Positions 42,643-53,300 are shown, numbered from the stretch's first letter. The stretch is DNA of 64,000 nucleotides from Hydrogenedens sp964549105 (GCA_964549105.1 CAZJTZ010000013.1:1-64000); one strand, 5' to 3'. Numbers and translations are program-made. The notes: generated from the letters alone by a model not told the origin.

Positions 42643-43050
42643 TTATCTTTGTCCAAAATGTTCCAATACTTTTTGTGTAATGTCTTCAGCAGGTATCTGC
42701 TCACCTGTATTTTGCCAGTAATTAAATTCTGCTACAAGGTCAAACTGGCTTTCTTGGGCAACTTCTTGAATAGTGCGTACTGCTCTTTCACTGGCTTTGC
42801 TTAACATTATCCAATACTTAGCAGTCCCGGACTCTATTTTTCTCTCCTTAATACCGGAAAATTCCGGTGTTGCTTGAATAATCTCTTCAAAACGAACCAA
42901 TGCCGGCTTATTAAATTTTGTTGCCGTGCCCCAAAATATCTTCTGCTCGTCAACCTTTTCTGGGGCAAGAGAAAAGGGCTCTGCTAATGCCCATAAATTG
43001 CTGCACAAAAGAGCAAGGCATAAGATTAAAGCCGTTATATTTACTTTCAT
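42643..43050 (-). CDS. Small exported protein of unknown function
   Basis: I do not recognise this 135-residue protein. It has a clear signal peptide (ITALILCLALLCSNLWALA, cleavage near residue 23). The mature part is about 110 residues, alpha/beta in pattern, with FWGTATKFNKPALVRFEEI, SGTAKYWIMLSKASERAV and a helical end. A strong AAGGAGG ribosome binding site lies six bases upstream. It is the first gene of the apparent operon that runs through the TPR lipoprotein and the two secretins, so it may be a periplasmic part of that system. Confidence 0.7.
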   Translation of the reverse strand: MKVNITALILCLALLCSNLWALAEPFSLAPEKVDEQKIFWGTATKFNKPALVRFEEIIQATPEFSGIKERKIESGTAKYWIMLSKASERAVRTIQEVAQESQFDLVAEFNYWQNTGEQIPAEDITQKVLEHFGQR

Positions 43051-43610
43051 ATTTTCCTCCTTATCTTATGTGCAATTACTGATTTCTATCTTATTTGTGT
43101 TTCTGATTATGTTGTTAAATATATACTGTTATACCTTATTAATCTTTTATTCCTATAAAAAAGTTTCATTACTTTTAATTTTTTTTACCTAAAAAATGAA
43201 AAAAATACAACATATTGTATTTTTATCTGAAAATTTCATATATATAGTATACGCATTTCAAATAAAAAACAATCAAATTTTTTGAATAAAATGAATAATT
43301 AGAAATAAAATAGATAAAAATTAACCATATAAGGTACTCTTCTTATCCGATAAAAGGTTTGGGAAAAGTTTTTAGACATTGAGATAGACGATGATAAAAT
43401 ATCTTTTTGATTTACATTTTATATCCCTGCTGTTCGCTAAAAAATCTTTTCTTTAATCTCTTAGCAGACAACTGTGGTGTTTAACCTATAAATAAGTGGT
43501 ATAAAAAAACAAAGAAATCGGTTGAATGTGTATAATATCATTTAAGATTATTCGTTTAATGATAGTCTTTTACTTTAAAATAGGTGTAAATATACAAAAA
43601 AGGATTGGGT
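43051..43610. other. Divergent promoter region, very AT-rich, no gene seen
   Basis: About 560 bases separate the secretin operon from the GH42-like gene. I see no coding region. It contains one clear palindrome (listed separately) and many AT-rich promoter-like tracts, none close enough to consensus to name. Confidence 0.5.
43201..43224. promoter_or_regulatory. 10-bp palindrome upstream of the secretin operon
   Basis: AAAAATACAA and its exact complement TTGTATTTTT enclose CATA. It lies about 150 bases upstream of the first minus-strand gene. It could be an operator, or a small terminator-like hairpin on either strand. Confidence 0.35.
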
Positions 43611-46175
43611 ATGGATTATAAATTGAATTGGATGTCAATAGTATCATTTTTTTGTCTTTCCTTCTTTCTTTTTTCTTTTCAATCTTTGTATGGAGAGTCA
43701 AATATTGAATATTCCTCAATGAGGATGTTAAGTAAGAGTCCTATTCCGGGTAAGAATGTATCTATAGATATTCATTTTGACAACATGGTAGAGAAGGATG
43801 GAAGCAAATTTATTCCTCTTGTTTGTGAAATGGATGCAAAACACGGTTATTCTTATGTTGTGGTTTCTCTTGATATTTTAGATAAGAATGATAAAGGGAA
43901 TATATTGGCAATAAATACAAGCCAAGAGATTTCATTGGCAAAGGGGTTCAATCGCAGTCTTTTTTTAGTCCCTTCGCAAGAACTGAAAGACGGTGTTTAT
44001 CTTGGAACTATCCAGGTAAAGTATACAAAAGAGGAAAAGCCATCGGTTATTGAGTTTAAGATGGAGAAAATATCGTCTATAGGATTAGAAGAACATTTAA
44101 ATTTGCTATCAACGGAAATTAACAATATTTTAGGTTCTACAGAGAGTAGCCGTACGAAAAATATTATTGAGGCAACTCTGGTTAAAAAATTATTAGAACA
44201 AGCCCAAAACGAATTTTCTCTTAAAGAATGGGAAAACCTATCTAACACTTTGAATATTTTGGAAGAGCAGGTTTCAACATTAAAGGTTGCATTTTTAAAA
44301 AAGTTGGGTTCAGAGAGCAATCTAACTTTTCAAACACCAAAGTCCGTAGCAATCACTTCGGAGGGTATAGTTTCAGAAGGAAAGCCAGTAAATTTAGTGG
44401 GTATATATATAGATGAGCCTACTATGGATAAAGTAAAAATGGTTATAAGTTACTCTATTCCTGTGGTAGTATTTCCAATAACATTAGAAAAATTGATGCC
44501 GTCAGAAGTGCTAGATGAATCATTTCCACAAGATATTGTGGAAATGATAGATACTTTGTTTCAGAACGAGGTATATGTGTTAATGCAATTAGTTCAAGAA
44601 CAAATTCCTACCTGGTTATACGATAAGTATCCCGAAGTTGATAAGGAAGGTTTTGTAAATTTATCACAAATAGCAGTTCTGGATTTAATCCAAAAGGGAT
44701 ATGAAAAAATAATAAACCGTTATGGAAGTAGTTCATATTATTTGGGAACGAGTTTACTAACCCATCCCAAATTTAAGTTTGATGGCGATGTAATCCGTCA
44801 ATCTTTTATTGAATGGGTAAAAACAAATTATCCCGACAGGCAAACCTTGAATCAGATATGGCATGCACATTTAGCAAGTTATGATGAAATAACTATCTGG
44901 GATGAATTGGCACCAGATTGGAGTTATCAGAACCGTCGTGCATACCAATATGACTGGCAGAATTTTCATCGAAATATGATAACAGGTGCCCTAAAAGGGG
45001 TATTTGAACGGGTTCGTTCGTCTCGCGATAATCCCTATCCCATCTCGGTGTCTTTTGCTTCAAGTGTATTTGAATTGGACGAAACAAAATTTACACCTAA
45101 TCGTGAGGAAATTGTTCCTCTTCTCGATTTTGTATCTATGGATGCCGTGTTTAATTCAGAGGACGATATATATGTTCAAGGTTATCCCGACCCGGTAGTA
45201 GATGTAGTGTGGATGCGTTCCATTGCAGAAGGAAAACCAATTGTAATTACCCGTGCTGACTTACAGTATAAGGAAGGTATGACAAGTCTGGATAAATATA
45301 ATCATACACAAAGTTTTTTATGGGAAATGGCATTATCCGGTGCTCAAATTGTTGCCTTAAATATTACAGGAGATTTAAGGGATAATGTGCCTGTATGGAA
45401 AGCAATATCAGATACCAACAGTTTGTTTTCTCAGATAAATTCTGAGTTAAGACAATTTCAGTCCTCTAAACCAATGGTTCAAATTTTGTTTAGCGATTCT
45501 TCTAAGATTCTGGATGGTGGAGCACCTCATTTGAAATCTGCAAAACTTGCTTATGAGGGTAGTTCCTTTGCTGGTTACGATGTGTCTTTTGCAACAGAAA
45601 TGGAAATAGAAGAAGGGGCATTACAAGATACAAAGGTTCTTATTATGCCTCAGACCTTGTCTCTGGAGAGTGATGTGTTCAATAAAATTACAGATTTTAT
45701 TCGTGCAGGGAATTATGTAATCAGGGTAGGTACACAAATTCCTTACGACCCTAAAGGTATTTCGCGTAGAGATGTAGTTCAACCCACCAGTAATACAGTG
45801 TTAGTTCGAGGTATGAACCTTCCTACTGAATATTTACATGGGATGGATGCTATACTTTCAAATAAGGCATTGACACCTATTCCCAGACCTGTAAATAAAG
45901 TAGGGTACCCTCTTGAAGGGGTAAAGTCAAGATTTGTTTCCTCACCAGACGGAGGAGGATATTTATATTTACTTAATTTGCGAAAAGAACCTGTCTTGTG
46001 CCGCCTTACAGGTTATTTGCAAAATGGATTTGACTTAGTCCATGCGGAGGATGTTGAGTTTCCTAAATTGTTTCAACCTCTGGAATTGGCTTTTATAAAA
46101 CTGGTTCCTCCAAACTATGAAAAGGTTGTTGAAATCAATCAGTCGCAAGACAAAAAGGATAAAAAGAAAAAATAG
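43611..46175 (+). CDS. Secreted GH42-like (beta-galactosidase fold) protein, possibly inactive
   Basis: This protein of about 854 residues has a signal peptide (core about 8-25), a beta-sandwich N-terminal domain (about 30-140), a helical linker, and a GH42-like TIM barrel (about 255-620). The barrel includes FIEWVKTNYPDRQTLNQIWHAH and YDEITIWDE, close to GH42 blocks. A glutamine amidotransferase-like trimerisation domain follows (about 620-720; AYEGSSFAGYDVSFATEMEIE, LIMPQTLSLESDVF). The Asn-Glu expected before the FIEW block reads LLTHPKF, and the nucleophile strand reads KPIVITRADLQ without a Glu. Both catalytic acids therefore seem lost, suggesting a binding role or a different active site. 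The ATG follows AAGGA; the C-terminus is Lys-rich. Confidence 0.7.
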   Translation: MDYKLNWMSIVSFFCLSFFLFSFQSLYGESNIEYSSMRMLSKSPIPGKNVSIDIHFDNMVEKDGSKFIPLVCEMDAKHGYSYVVVSLDILDKNDKGNILAINTSQEISLAKGFNRSLFLVPSQELKDGVYLGTIQVKYTKEEKPSVIEFKMEKISSIGLEEHLNLLSTEINNILGSTESSRTKNIIEATLVKKLLEQAQNEFSLKEWENLSNTLNILEEQVSTLKVAFLKKLGSESNLTFQTPKSVAITSEGIVSEGKPVNLVGIYIDEPTMDKVKMVISYSIPVVVFPITLEKLMPSEVLDESFPQDIVEMIDTLFQNEVYVLMQLVQEQIPTWLYDKYPEVDKEGFVNLSQIAVLDLIQKGYEKIINRYGSSSYYLGTSLLTHPKFKFDGDVIRQSFIEWVKTNYPDRQTLNQIWHAHLASYDEITIWDELAPDWSYQNRRAYQYDWQNFHRNMITGALKGVFERVRSSRDNPYPISVSFASSVFELDETKFTPNREEIVPLLDFVSMDAVFNSEDDIYVQGYPDPVVDVVWMRSIAEGKPIVITRADLQYKEGMTSLDKYNHTQSFLWEMALSGAQIVALNITGDLRDNVPVWKAISDTNSLFSQINSELRQFQSSKPMVQILFSDSSKILDGGAPHLKSAKLAYEGSSFAGYDVSFATEMEIEEGALQDTKVLIMPQTLSLESDVFNKITDFIRAGNYVIRVGTQIPYDPKGISRRDVVQPTSNTVLVRGMNLPTEYLHGMDAILSNKALTPIPRPVNKVGYPLEGVKSRFVSSPDGGGYLYLLNLRKEPVLCRLTGYLQNGFDLVHAEDVEFPKLFQPLELAFIKLVPPNYEKVVEINQSQDKKDKKKK

Positions 46176-46195
46176 AAATATAAAGGAGTCTCAAA

Positions 46196-47161
46196 TTGAC
46201 GGGACTTGAAACAAGCGGTGCTTCACCTTCCTCGCAGAATGTAATTGCAATAGTCTGGGATTTTGATTTTACATTAACACCGAGAAATATGCAAGAACCT
46301 CTTTTTGCCGCTTATGATGTGGATGAAAAGAAATTCTGGAAAGAAGTGAATGCTTTACCCGAATATTACAAAAAGGCAGGGGTTCGAGTGTCTGAAGAAA
46401 CGGCATATCTCTGGCATATTATCTCCTATGTGCAGGCAGGTAAATTTCCGGATTTAACGAACCAGAAGTTGAGAGAATTAGGGGAAAAGATAGAATTTTA
46501 TCCGGGACTACCAGAGTTTTTCTTAGATGTTCAGCAGTGGTTAGAGAAATCACCTTATGTCGAAAATGACTTAAAAATAGAACACTATATAGTAAGTAGT
46601 GGACTTACTGAGATGATACGGGGCTCAAAAATTGCACCATATATTTCTGGGGTATGGGCTTCGGAATTTATTGAGGTTCCTGCGGGTCCAGATGAAGATT
46701 TTTCAAAAATACCCAGGTCAGGTCCAATCAGTCAGGTAGGTTATATTATTGACCATACCACAAAAACGCGAGCACTATTTGAAATCAATAAAGGAGTAAA
46801 TATGTTAAAGGGGATTAGTGTGAATGATTCCATCCCCGAAGATGCAAGGCGTGTGCCATTCAAAAACATGATTTATGTTGGAGATGGTCCAAGCGATATC
46901 CCTTGCTTTTCAGTAGTGAGAAAACATGGTGGGCTTACCTATGCTGTTTATCCGAAGGGAGATAAGGAAAAGTTTTTACAGGTGATTAGCCTTATAGAGT
47001 CAGAACGAATTGACGCTTATGGTCCTGCGGATTATCGTGATGATAGCGAAACAGTCTATTGGATGCGAGATAAAGTTTTGAATATAGCGGACCGAATAGT
47101 TCAGGAAAAGGAGGACGCATTCCGTTCAAAGGTTAAGTCAGGACCGAAACATATCAGTTAG
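46196..47161 (+). CDS. HAD-superfamily hydrolase (phosphatase)
   Basis: The 321-residue protein has HAD motif I in WDFDFTLTP (Asp22 and Asp24), motif II in VSSG, and motif IV in YVGDGPSDIP. The large helical cap between motifs I and II is typical of phosphoserine phosphatase-like members. Family enzymes hydrolyse phosphate esters through an aspartyl-phosphate. The substrate is unknown. The start codon is TTG, supported by AAAGGAG seven bases upstream; the first 15 residues are a low-complexity leader. It follows the GH42-like gene by about 20 bases and may be cotranscribed with it. Confidence 0.85.
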   Translation: MTGLETSGASPSSQNVIAIVWDFDFTLTPRNMQEPLFAAYDVDEKKFWKEVNALPEYYKKAGVRVSEETAYLWHIISYVQAGKFPDLTNQKLRELGEKIEFYPGLPEFFLDVQQWLEKSPYVENDLKIEHYIVSSGLTEMIRGSKIAPYISGVWASEFIEVPAGPDEDFSKIPRSGPISQVGYIIDHTTKTRALFEINKGVNMLKGISVNDSIPEDARRVPFKNMIYVGDGPSDIPCFSVVRKHGGLTYAVYPKGDKEKFLQVISLIESERIDAYGPADYRDDSETVYWMRDKVLNIADRIVQEKEDAFRSKVKSGPKHIS

Positions 47162-47168
47162 ACAGTTA

Positions 47169-48239
47169 CTAATCGGTTAAGTTGATGTCCCAGACCCCGG
47201 GTATCTTGGTGTTACAGTAAGTACAGCGGCCTTCACTTATTTTATTTGTCCATACGGTAAAGCCTGTTCGTTCAATAAGTAGTTCTGAGCAATGGGGGCA
47301 GTATGTATTCTCCATTGTTTCTACAGAACCGGGACGATTTCCTGCATAGACAAAATGTAAGCCAGCATCTTTCGCAATTTTATAAGCCTTTTCTAATTGG
47401 TGAGGTGCCGTCGGAAAAGAATTATTCATTTTATAATTTGGGTAAAAACCTGTAACATGCCAGGGAATATCAGGACTGATTTTTGCAATAAATTTAGTCA
47501 ATTCGCGGAGTTCCTCGTCAGTGTCATTAAAACCCGGAACAAGCAGAGTAACAATTTCAACCCAATAATTAAGTTCCATAAGTTGTTCTATTGTTTTACA
47601 AACAACCGAAAGTTTTCCCCCTAACTTATCGTAGTTTTTTTGTTGAAAAGTTTTTAAGTCTACTTTAAATAGTTGCATGACTGGTCTCAAAAATTTCAAT
47701 ACCTTTTCCGACGCATGCCCATTACTTACATAGCCACAAATAATGCCCTTTTCCTTTGCCAATGAAAAAATTTCAAAAGCCCAATCGCTTGTGATTAAAG
47801 GCTCATTGTAGGTGCTGACCATAACAGGGCAATGATGTTTTAACGCAAGGTCTAATAGGGTATTGGGAGAAACAGGCTCGAACCGAACCAGAGAATTGGG
47901 GTCACGAAGTGTTTGACTGCTTAACCAATTTTGACAGAAGGGACAATGAAAGTTGCAACCCAACATACCAAAAGACAAAGCCGTTCTGCCAGGTAGAACA
48001 TGGAAGAAAGGCTTTTTCTCAATAGGGTCAATCGCCAGCCCTGCTGCATAACCATGAGGTGCGTATAAAATACCCTCTTTGTTAAACCTTAATTTACAGG
48101 TCCCTGTTTTCCCTTGTGAAATTATACATTGATGGCCACAGGAGTGACAGCACACCTTGCCATTTTCCAGAATATCATACAATTCTTTGTTTGCAGGTCT
48201 TGAATATGTCTCTTTTAACAATTGTTCTGCAGTTTCCAT
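47169..48239 (-). CDS. AmmeMemoRadiSam-system radical SAM enzyme (AmrS-like)
   Basis: The 356-residue protein has the radical SAM motif GCNFHCPFCQNW (Cys95, Cys99, Cys102) preceded by an N-terminal Cys region (CCHSCGHQCIISQGKTGTC) and a glycyl-radical-activating-like barrel (STYNEPLITSDWAFEIF; VDLKTFQQKNYDKLGG). The C-terminus adds a zinc-like CPHC...CTYC pair. This matches the radical SAM member of the AmmeMemoRadiSam system, normally encoded with an AMMECR1-domain and a Memo-like protein. Neither partner is nearby; the neighbours are a convergent HAD gene and a divergent YjbQ gene. The target of the system is unknown. Confidence 0.87.
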   Translation of the reverse strand: METAEQLLKETYSRPANKELYDILENGKVCCHSCGHQCIISQGKTGTCKLRFNKEGILYAPHGYAAGLAIDPIEKKPFFHVLPGRTALSFGMLGCNFHCPFCQNWLSSQTLRDPNSLVRFEPVSPNTLLDLALKHHCPVMVSTYNEPLITSDWAFEIFSLAKEKGIICGYVSNGHASEKVLKFLRPVMQLFKVDLKTFQQKNYDKLGGKLSVVCKTIEQLMELNYWVEIVTLLVPGFNDTDEELRELTKFIAKISPDIPWHVTGFYPNYKMNNSFPTAPHQLEKAYKIAKDAGLHFVYAGNRPGSVETMENTYCPHCSELLIERTGFTVWTNKISEGRCTYCNTKIPGVWDINLTD

Positions 48240-48344
48240 TTCTTTTCTCTATCAAAGGGTTCTATTAAATTTTTATAACTATGTTATATTATATAACGAA
48301 TAAAATTAATTTTTTTAGTAAAAAATGCAAAAAGGGGACAATAA

Positions 48345-48761
48345 ATGATTTTTCAAAAAGAATTTTCAATTACTACAAATAAATATGGAGAACTTACAAA
48401 TTTGACACCACGAGTTCAGACAATATTAGAAGAATCAGGACTTACATCGGGCGTTATAAATATATTCAATGTAGGAAGCACTGCTTGTATCGGAACTATT
48501 GAATTTGAACCGGGATTAATAAAGGATTTACCAGAACAATTATCAAAACTGTTTCCACCAGGTAGACATTATGCACATGAACAGACCTGGCATGATGGGA
48601 ATGGGCATTCCCATTTGCAGGCTACTTTGATGGGTCCTGGGATTATTGTGCCGTTTAAGGATGGTAAACTTATCCTTGGAACATGGCAGCAAATATTTCA
48701 CATGGAGTGTGATATAAAACCTCGTCAAAGGGAGATAGTTATTACTGTGATTGGTGAATAG
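48345..48761 (+). CDS. YjbQ family protein (UPF0047)
   Basis: The 138-residue protein fits the YjbQ family: GVINIFNVGSTACIGTIEFE (here a variant of the usual HTTA block), HDGNGHSHLQATLMGPG with two His, and LILGTWQQIFHMECD. YjbQ folds are small barrels; some members show weak thiamine phosphate synthase activity, and the true role is unsettled. Length is standard. It stands alone on the plus strand, divergent from the AmrS-like gene, and is followed by the tRNA gene. Confidence 0.88.
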   Translation: MIFQKEFSITTNKYGELTNLTPRVQTILEESGLTSGVINIFNVGSTACIGTIEFEPGLIKDLPEQLSKLFPPGRHYAHEQTWHDGNGHSHLQATLMGPGIIVPFKDGKLILGTWQQIFHMECDIKPRQREIVITVIGE

Positions 48762-48890
48762 AAATTAAATATTATGTTGTTATAATAGTTCTAAACAAAT
48801 TTCACCAACTCGAACAGATTAAGTGTAATGAAAAATTCTGTTGTCATGATGAGATGGGGTTACATTTTTTTATATAATTTCAGTAATTGT

Positions 48891-48962
48891 GCCCCGATAG
48901 TTCAGTGGATAGAACGAGTCCCTCCTAAGGATTAAACCCGCGTTCGATTCGCGGTCGGGGCG
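48891..48962 (+). tRNA. tRNA-Arg (anticodon CCU)
   Basis: A complete cloverleaf is visible: acceptor GCCCCGA pairs with TCGGGGC, D arm GTTC/GAAC, anticodon stem AGTCC/GGATT with loop CTCCTAA (anticodon CCT at 48924-48926), a four-base variable region, and T arm CCGCG/CGCGG around TTCGATT. The discriminator is G and no CCA is encoded, so CCA must be added. The tRNA reads AGG. A TATAAT box lies about 13 bases upstream, and a short T-rich stretch follows. Confidence 0.95.
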
Positions 48963-49185
48963 CTTTCTTTTTAGATAGTTTTGTCGGAACTACTTTCAAT
49001 ACCTTTTTTATATGTTCTTATTTATTATTGGATATTTCTATATTCAAGAAAAATAGATGGTGATTTATTAATGTTATTATGTATTTCTATTCTATTAGAA
49101 AATGCAATTGGAAGTAAAAAGAAAATTTATTTATCTCGGGTAAAGTGGTATGATATTGAAAAAACTGTTTTAAGGAGGATATAGA

Positions 49186-50289
49186 GTGGGATTTTCTGTT
49201 GGTATCGTGGGATTGCCAAATGTAGGTAAAAGCACTTTGTTTAACGCTATGACGCAAAGTAGTCATGCTCAGGTGGCAAATTATCCTTTCTGCACGATTG
49301 AGCCCAATCATGCAATTGTTAAAGTGCCAGACGCAAATCTGGAACAATTGTCATCAGCATTTCAGTCTAAACAAACAATCTATGCTACTATTGAATTTGT
49401 GGACATAGCCGGATTGGTAAAAGGGTCGCATAATGGGGAAGGGCTTGGAAATCAATTTTTGGCAAATATCCGCGAAACAGATGCTTTACTCCATATCGTT
49501 CGTTGCTTTGAGGATGAAAATGTTGTGCATGTAAGCGGAAAAATTGACCCTCTTGCAGATATTGATGTAATTAATATTGAATTAATTTTTGCAGATTTGC
49601 AGCAATTAGAACGGAAGATTGAAAAAGTGCAGCGGTTGGCAAAGGGTGATAGAAAACTTCTACCCTTATTGGAATTATGTGGGCGGTTAAAAGAGCATTT
49701 TGAGAAGGGACTGCCTGCGAGGACTTTTCCAGAGAAGGATACTGAATTGTTTCAGGAATTAAATGAGGAGATGCGATTTACCACAGGGAAAAAAGTGATT
49801 TATGTGGCAAATGTTGATGAAAAAGGATTAGAACATGACCCGCCTGTTTTAAGCGAAGTCCGCAAATTAGCAGAGAAAGAAGAAACAGAAGTGGTAAAGG
49901 TATGTGCCCAGTTAGAAATGGAACTGGCGGACATGAGCGAAGAGGAGAGGAAAGAATTTTTGGCTATGGACGGAGCCATGGAATCGGCTTTGGAACAGGT
50001 TGTTCATGCAGGTTATCGTTTATTAAATCTGGTAACTTTCTATACCGTATCACCACCGCAGGAAGTTCATGCCTGGGCAGTAAAAGAAGGGACTTCCATT
50101 GTAAAGGCTGCAGGTATGATACATACCGATTTTGAAAAGCATTTTATTTGTGCAGAAGTAATATCTGTTAAGGATTATCTGGCTTATGGTGGAGATGCAG
50201 GAGCCAAAAATGCCGGTGCTTTGAGAATGGAAGGAAGAGATTACCTTGTTAAAGATGGAGATTGTATCCACATTAGAGCAAATGCGTAG
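49186..50289 (+). CDS. ychF: Redox-regulated ATPase YchF (Obg-like)
   Basis: The 367-residue protein has the YchF pattern: GIVGLPNVGKSTLFNAMT P-loop (about residues 5-22), NYPFCTIEPN, FVDIAGLVKGSHNGEGLGNQFLANIRE as switch II, and a C-terminal TGS domain (LVTFYTVSPPQEVHAWAVKEG). YchF prefers ATP over GTP, as its NxxE motif in place of NKxD suggests (here VANVDEKG), and binds ribosomes. The start codon is GTG, with AAGGAGG placed about 6 bases upstream. The protein is cytoplasmic and stands alone in its unit. Confidence 0.95.
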   Translation: MGFSVGIVGLPNVGKSTLFNAMTQSSHAQVANYPFCTIEPNHAIVKVPDANLEQLSSAFQSKQTIYATIEFVDIAGLVKGSHNGEGLGNQFLANIRETDALLHIVRCFEDENVVHVSGKIDPLADIDVINIELIFADLQQLERKIEKVQRLAKGDRKLLPLLELCGRLKEHFEKGLPARTFPEKDTELFQELNEEMRFTTGKKVIYVANVDEKGLEHDPPVLSEVRKLAEKEETEVVKVCAQLEMELADMSEEERKEFLAMDGAMESALEQVVHAGYRLLNLVTFYTVSPPQEVHAWAVKEGTSIVKAAGMIHTDFEKHFICAEVISVKDYLAYGGDAGAKNAGALRMEGRDYLVKDGDCIHIRANA

Positions 50290-50348
50290 AGGTGTCCAGG
50301 TGTTCTCTTGTCAATTTAATAATTAACCATAATTGAGGAGGGAAAGGT

Positions 50349-53300
50349 ATGAAGAAGGGGCGGTTTCTATCAATAGTTATTTCGCTTGCTATTTGTATAA
50401 TAGGAGTCTCTTGTAGTGGGGGTGATACAGAGAAAACGGTAGACACAACTAAAAACGCATCAGTTTCTTCACTACCTTCTGCGAATAAACGACCTGTTTC
50501 ATTAGTTCCAATAGCTCAGTATCCGCTGGCAGGTGAGCCGATAGAAAAGAAGTTTATGCTGGTTTTTGATAAGAAAATCCATTTTCCTTCCGAAGTGCCT
50601 GTTGTAGATTATATAAAGACAAATCCGCCTTTGAAAGGTATTACGGATTGTATAGAAAATACGCTTGTGTTCAATCTATTAGAACCTGTGCCAGAGAATA
50701 TCAACGAGATAGAGTTTTGTGTCCATCCACAGTTGCAATCCGAAGATGGTATTTTGATAGACACACAGAAGCAATGTTATCGTATCCCTACGGTCGGCTT
50801 AAAGGTATTAGAAGGACAGTTTCAAGATGTGAATGACAGTATGATTGTCTTTTCACTTAGATTCAGTTTCCCTGTTTTACCACAGGAAATAAAACCATTC
50901 ATTTCTATAACAAATCAGAACGATTCAAATGTAGAGTTTGAGTTAGACGAAACAAATGAGCCAAGTGACCTTGTGCTAATTCGAATAAAAAGGGTAGAAA
51001 CCGAACCATATAAACTTATTTTGAAACCAGGCTACATAAATAGTGAGAAAAGATACAAGGGGCAGGCAGCATATTTTGAATTTCCATTGCAGGAATCATT
51101 ATCCGTGTTGGAATGTAAAAGAGCAGATTATTCAAGGGTAGAAATTGCATTTTCACGACCCGTAGCGAGTGATGTCATTTATAGTCATATTCAAATATTT
51201 TCTTCAGATGCCCATAAATGTTCATTTACTGCAGCACCTCTGGATTGGGGCAAAGTTAATGAAATGGCTATAAATAATCCACCGACTAATTCTGACTTGA
51301 TAGAAAAGAAGGTATCTAAATCATGGGCACTGTATGTCCATGACTTAAACACTCTGGATAATGTATATATAATGCTGGTGGTAATGAAAAATACATGGTC
51401 AGAAGATTTTTCCATCCTCCCTACCGAATATAGTTGGTCATCTTCGGCTTCGTCAAAAGAATTTAAAGTGGATTATGCTTATTGGCGGAATAAAGGGCTG
51501 GATGGCGTTTCTTATAGTTTATCTATGCCAAAAATTGAAGAAGAAACTGCAATCAACTATCTTGAAATAATCCCTCCGGTAGATAATCTCTCTATTCAAA
51601 AAACAAATGAGTATGAATTAGAAATCAAGGGCAACTGGAAAACAGGCATAAAGTATATTTTGAAGTGGAAAGCAGGTTTGAAATGGGGTATGGAGATGAC
51701 ATCGTTTAGCGGTCTTACATATAAAATTTTAGAGAATGATTATGTATATACAATGCGGGAACTCCCTGAATTTAAGACGCTCGATTTTGATAATAAAGAC
51801 AAGTTCTACATCATTCCTTTTCATGAGAAAAATTTTATTCGGGTAGGGAGTCGGAATGTTTCCAAAGGGTATTTACATGTATATCAAGTTATCACAGAAA
51901 ACCTTCCTGTATGGTTGGGAAACACTTCAAGCAATAATGTTCCTTTTGAGATTAATGAGAAGACCACAAGATATATCACTGCTATCCCGATTGAATTTCC
52001 CAATAGCGCTGACAATACAAGTTATATGGATGTGGATTTGACCCAGCATCTGGCTAATTATTCTAAGGGCATATTTACCTTATGTTTGTCTGATGAAAAA
52101 GACCCGGGGAAATTGCGTGCAAATTGGGAAATTCGGGGGACAAATAATAAAGAAAGTGGAGGGTATGAAGAATATGAATATGATTATTACAATTATAATT
52201 TTGACCCTTCTCAAAATGAGAATCGTTTATATGCAGATATAAATGGCACAAGAAGTTCAATCCGATATATATTGTGGACCAGGTTAGGTGTAGTTTCTCA
52301 TTGGGATAACACGAGTTTAGTTGGATTTGTCCATGATTTAATAGATTTATCTCCACAGGCAGGTGCAGTGGTGTCAGCCTATTCAATCAAAAACGACAAA
52401 GTAGCCGAAGGGACTACGGATAATAACGGGATTTTTAAATTCCTGCTGGATAATCAAGATGCAGAAAAGCCAAGATTAATTACAATCAAAACGAGAAATG
52501 ATTTTACCTTTGTATTCTTAACCCCAAAACCCTTACCCACATTGAAAGACCTTGAAAAATACGAGAATTACGACAGGAATAAATATGATGCGTTTATCTA
52601 TACAGATAGGAATTTATACCGTCCCGGCGAATTGATACATTCACGCTGGATTGTGCGTAGCAATTACGGTTCAGAAGTCATAAATGCACCTCTGGAATTA
52701 CGGTTCGTAAATCCTCAGAATAAAGTAGTCCAACGCAAGGTAGTGAGTTTATCTGAATGGGGGACAGGTGGTGAAGATATTGCAACGGAGACTACATATC
52801 TGACAGGGACCTATACCCTGGGTTTGTATGTCCCCGGAGGCGAGCAAATCTGTGGCTCCATACCTGTTCATGTTGAGGACTTTGTTCCTGACAGAATAAA
52901 GGTAGAATTAACCGTTCCTGATGATTTCTGGATTGTCGGGACAGAACAAAAGTTTGAACTTTCATCACAGTATTATGTCGGTCCACCTGCAAGTAATTTA
53001 CCTTGTAAGGCAAAACTTATAATCACACCTACTACTTTTGAAAATGAGAAGTGGAAAGGCTATCAATTCGGAAATAATGAATTTTTTAAAACTGTGGTTA
53101 TGGATTTAGGGACTAAAAATACAGATTCAGAAGGCAAATCAGAGTTTTCGTTTGATTTTAGCCCACCGGGTACTATAAACAAACCTATAGAAATTGCAGT
53201 TATAGGAGAGGTTTCAGAAGTTGGAGGAAGGGCTGTTTCTGCGGTGAAGAAGATTAAAGGCTATCCCGAAGAGATTATTTGTGGATTGGGCGTTGAGAAG

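Noticed and set aside
48981..49184. Open frame between the tRNA and ychF
   Set aside because: It is AT-driven with no family likeness, and it runs through the strong ribosome binding site of ychF.
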